Shown here piece by piece: positions 5,661-5,812 of a stretch of 5,812 nt of DNA. Source of the DNA: Methylocystaceae bacterium. Its GTDB lineage: Bacteria; Pseudomonadota; Alphaproteobacteria; Rhizobiales; Beijerinckiaceae. The notes beneath the pieces are model-generated. The model saw only the letters and a program-made list of their open reading frames with translations, did not search any database and was not told the DNA's origin. The stretch is from NCBI GenBank assembly GCA_003152255.1, contig PLZT01000050.1, forward strand, positions 1 through 5,812, given 5' to 3'. The position numbers and the translations under genes are program-made. Numbering within the stretch: the stretch's first letter is position 1; each line of letters opens with the position of its first letter.

Positions 5661-5812
5661 TTGTCCATTCCCTTTCGCTATGTCGCCAAGGTCGGCGCCT
5701 ATCTCATCCGCCAGCAGCTTCTGGGGCGCAAACGCTATCCGCTGGTCCTGATGATGGAGCCGCTGTTTCGCTGCAACCTCGCCTGCGCTGGCTGCGGCAA
5801 GATCGATTATCC
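5661..5812 (+). CDS. hpnH: HpnH, hopanoid biosynthesis radical SAM protein (5' part only)
   Basis: Fifty codons are visible before the window ends. They match the highly conserved HpnH N-terminus: [17 protein letters not shown], then [18 protein letters not shown], then [12 protein letters not shown]. The cysteines C38, C42 and C45 form the C-x3-C-x2-C motif that binds the [4Fe-4S] cluster of radical SAM enzymes. HpnH joins the 5'-deoxyadenosyl radical to diploptene to make adenosylhopane, the first step in extending the C30 hopanoid side chain toward bacteriohopanepolyols in the membrane. The start is TTG with an AGGA upstream. It has a long spacer from the TIR gene and is probably transcribed on its own or with genes to the right. 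The rest of the enzyme lies beyond the edge. Confidence 0.93.
   Translation, partial: MSIPFRYVAKVGAYLIRQQLLGRKRYPLVLMMEPLFRCNLACAGCGKIDY

Noticed and set aside
5404..5751. Plus-strand 115-codon open frame before and across the hpnH start
   Set aside because: Its end overlaps hpnH in the wrong frame and the rest shows no family resemblance.
1..5812. CRISPR arrays, tRNA or rRNA genes, insertion-sequence ends, attachment sites
   Set aside because: I looked for regularly spaced repeats, cloverleaf-like sequence and terminal inverted repeats with transposase genes and saw none.

Overview
The window is GC-rich, tightly packed bacterial DNA with strong G/C bias at third codon positions. The best taxonomic clue is at the right edge. 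The first 50 codons there match HpnH, the radical-SAM enzyme of adenosylhopane synthesis, so the organism is very probably a hopanoid-making bacterium. Tandem PilZ-like sequence, ODP-like and Sel1 proteins of this style suggest an alphaproteobacterium. A Methylocystis/Methylosinus/Beijerinckiaceae-type organism is my inference, not proven.

Layout. (1) Positions 1-726, minus strand: a gene cut by the left edge. Its N-terminal half reads as tandem PilZ-like domains and runs in frame into an ABC-type ATPase with a perfect Walker A. (2) Positions 752-3595, plus strand: an apparent operon of four genes. They are a Roadblock/LC7 protein with a long disordered N-terminal extension or a second internal start, a flavodiiron-like (ODP-type) metallo-beta-lactamase-fold protein, a small unrecognised protein, and a membrane-anchored second Roadblock/LC7-like protein coupled to it by an ATGA overlap. 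(3) Positions 3596-3795: an AT-richer spacer. (4) Positions 3796-5337: one gene encoding a TIR domain, a transmembrane helix, a low-complexity linker with a serine run, and Sel1-like repeats. (5) Positions 5338-5660: a spacer with two small inverted repeats and no convincing gene. (6) Positions 5661-5812: the start of hpnH.

How they may work together (inference). The middle of the window looks like a signalling cassette. It contains a probable di-iron O2/NO/redox-sensing protein, two Roadblock scaffold proteins (one soluble, one at the membrane) and a small possible membrane protein. A divergent ATPase carrying PilZ-like regulatory domains is next to it. The TIR-TM-Sel1 gene is separately transcribed and may be a signalling or defence effector. 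No GTPase partner (MglA-like) for the Roadblock proteins is visible. hpnH is a housekeeping lipid gene and probably just a neighbour.
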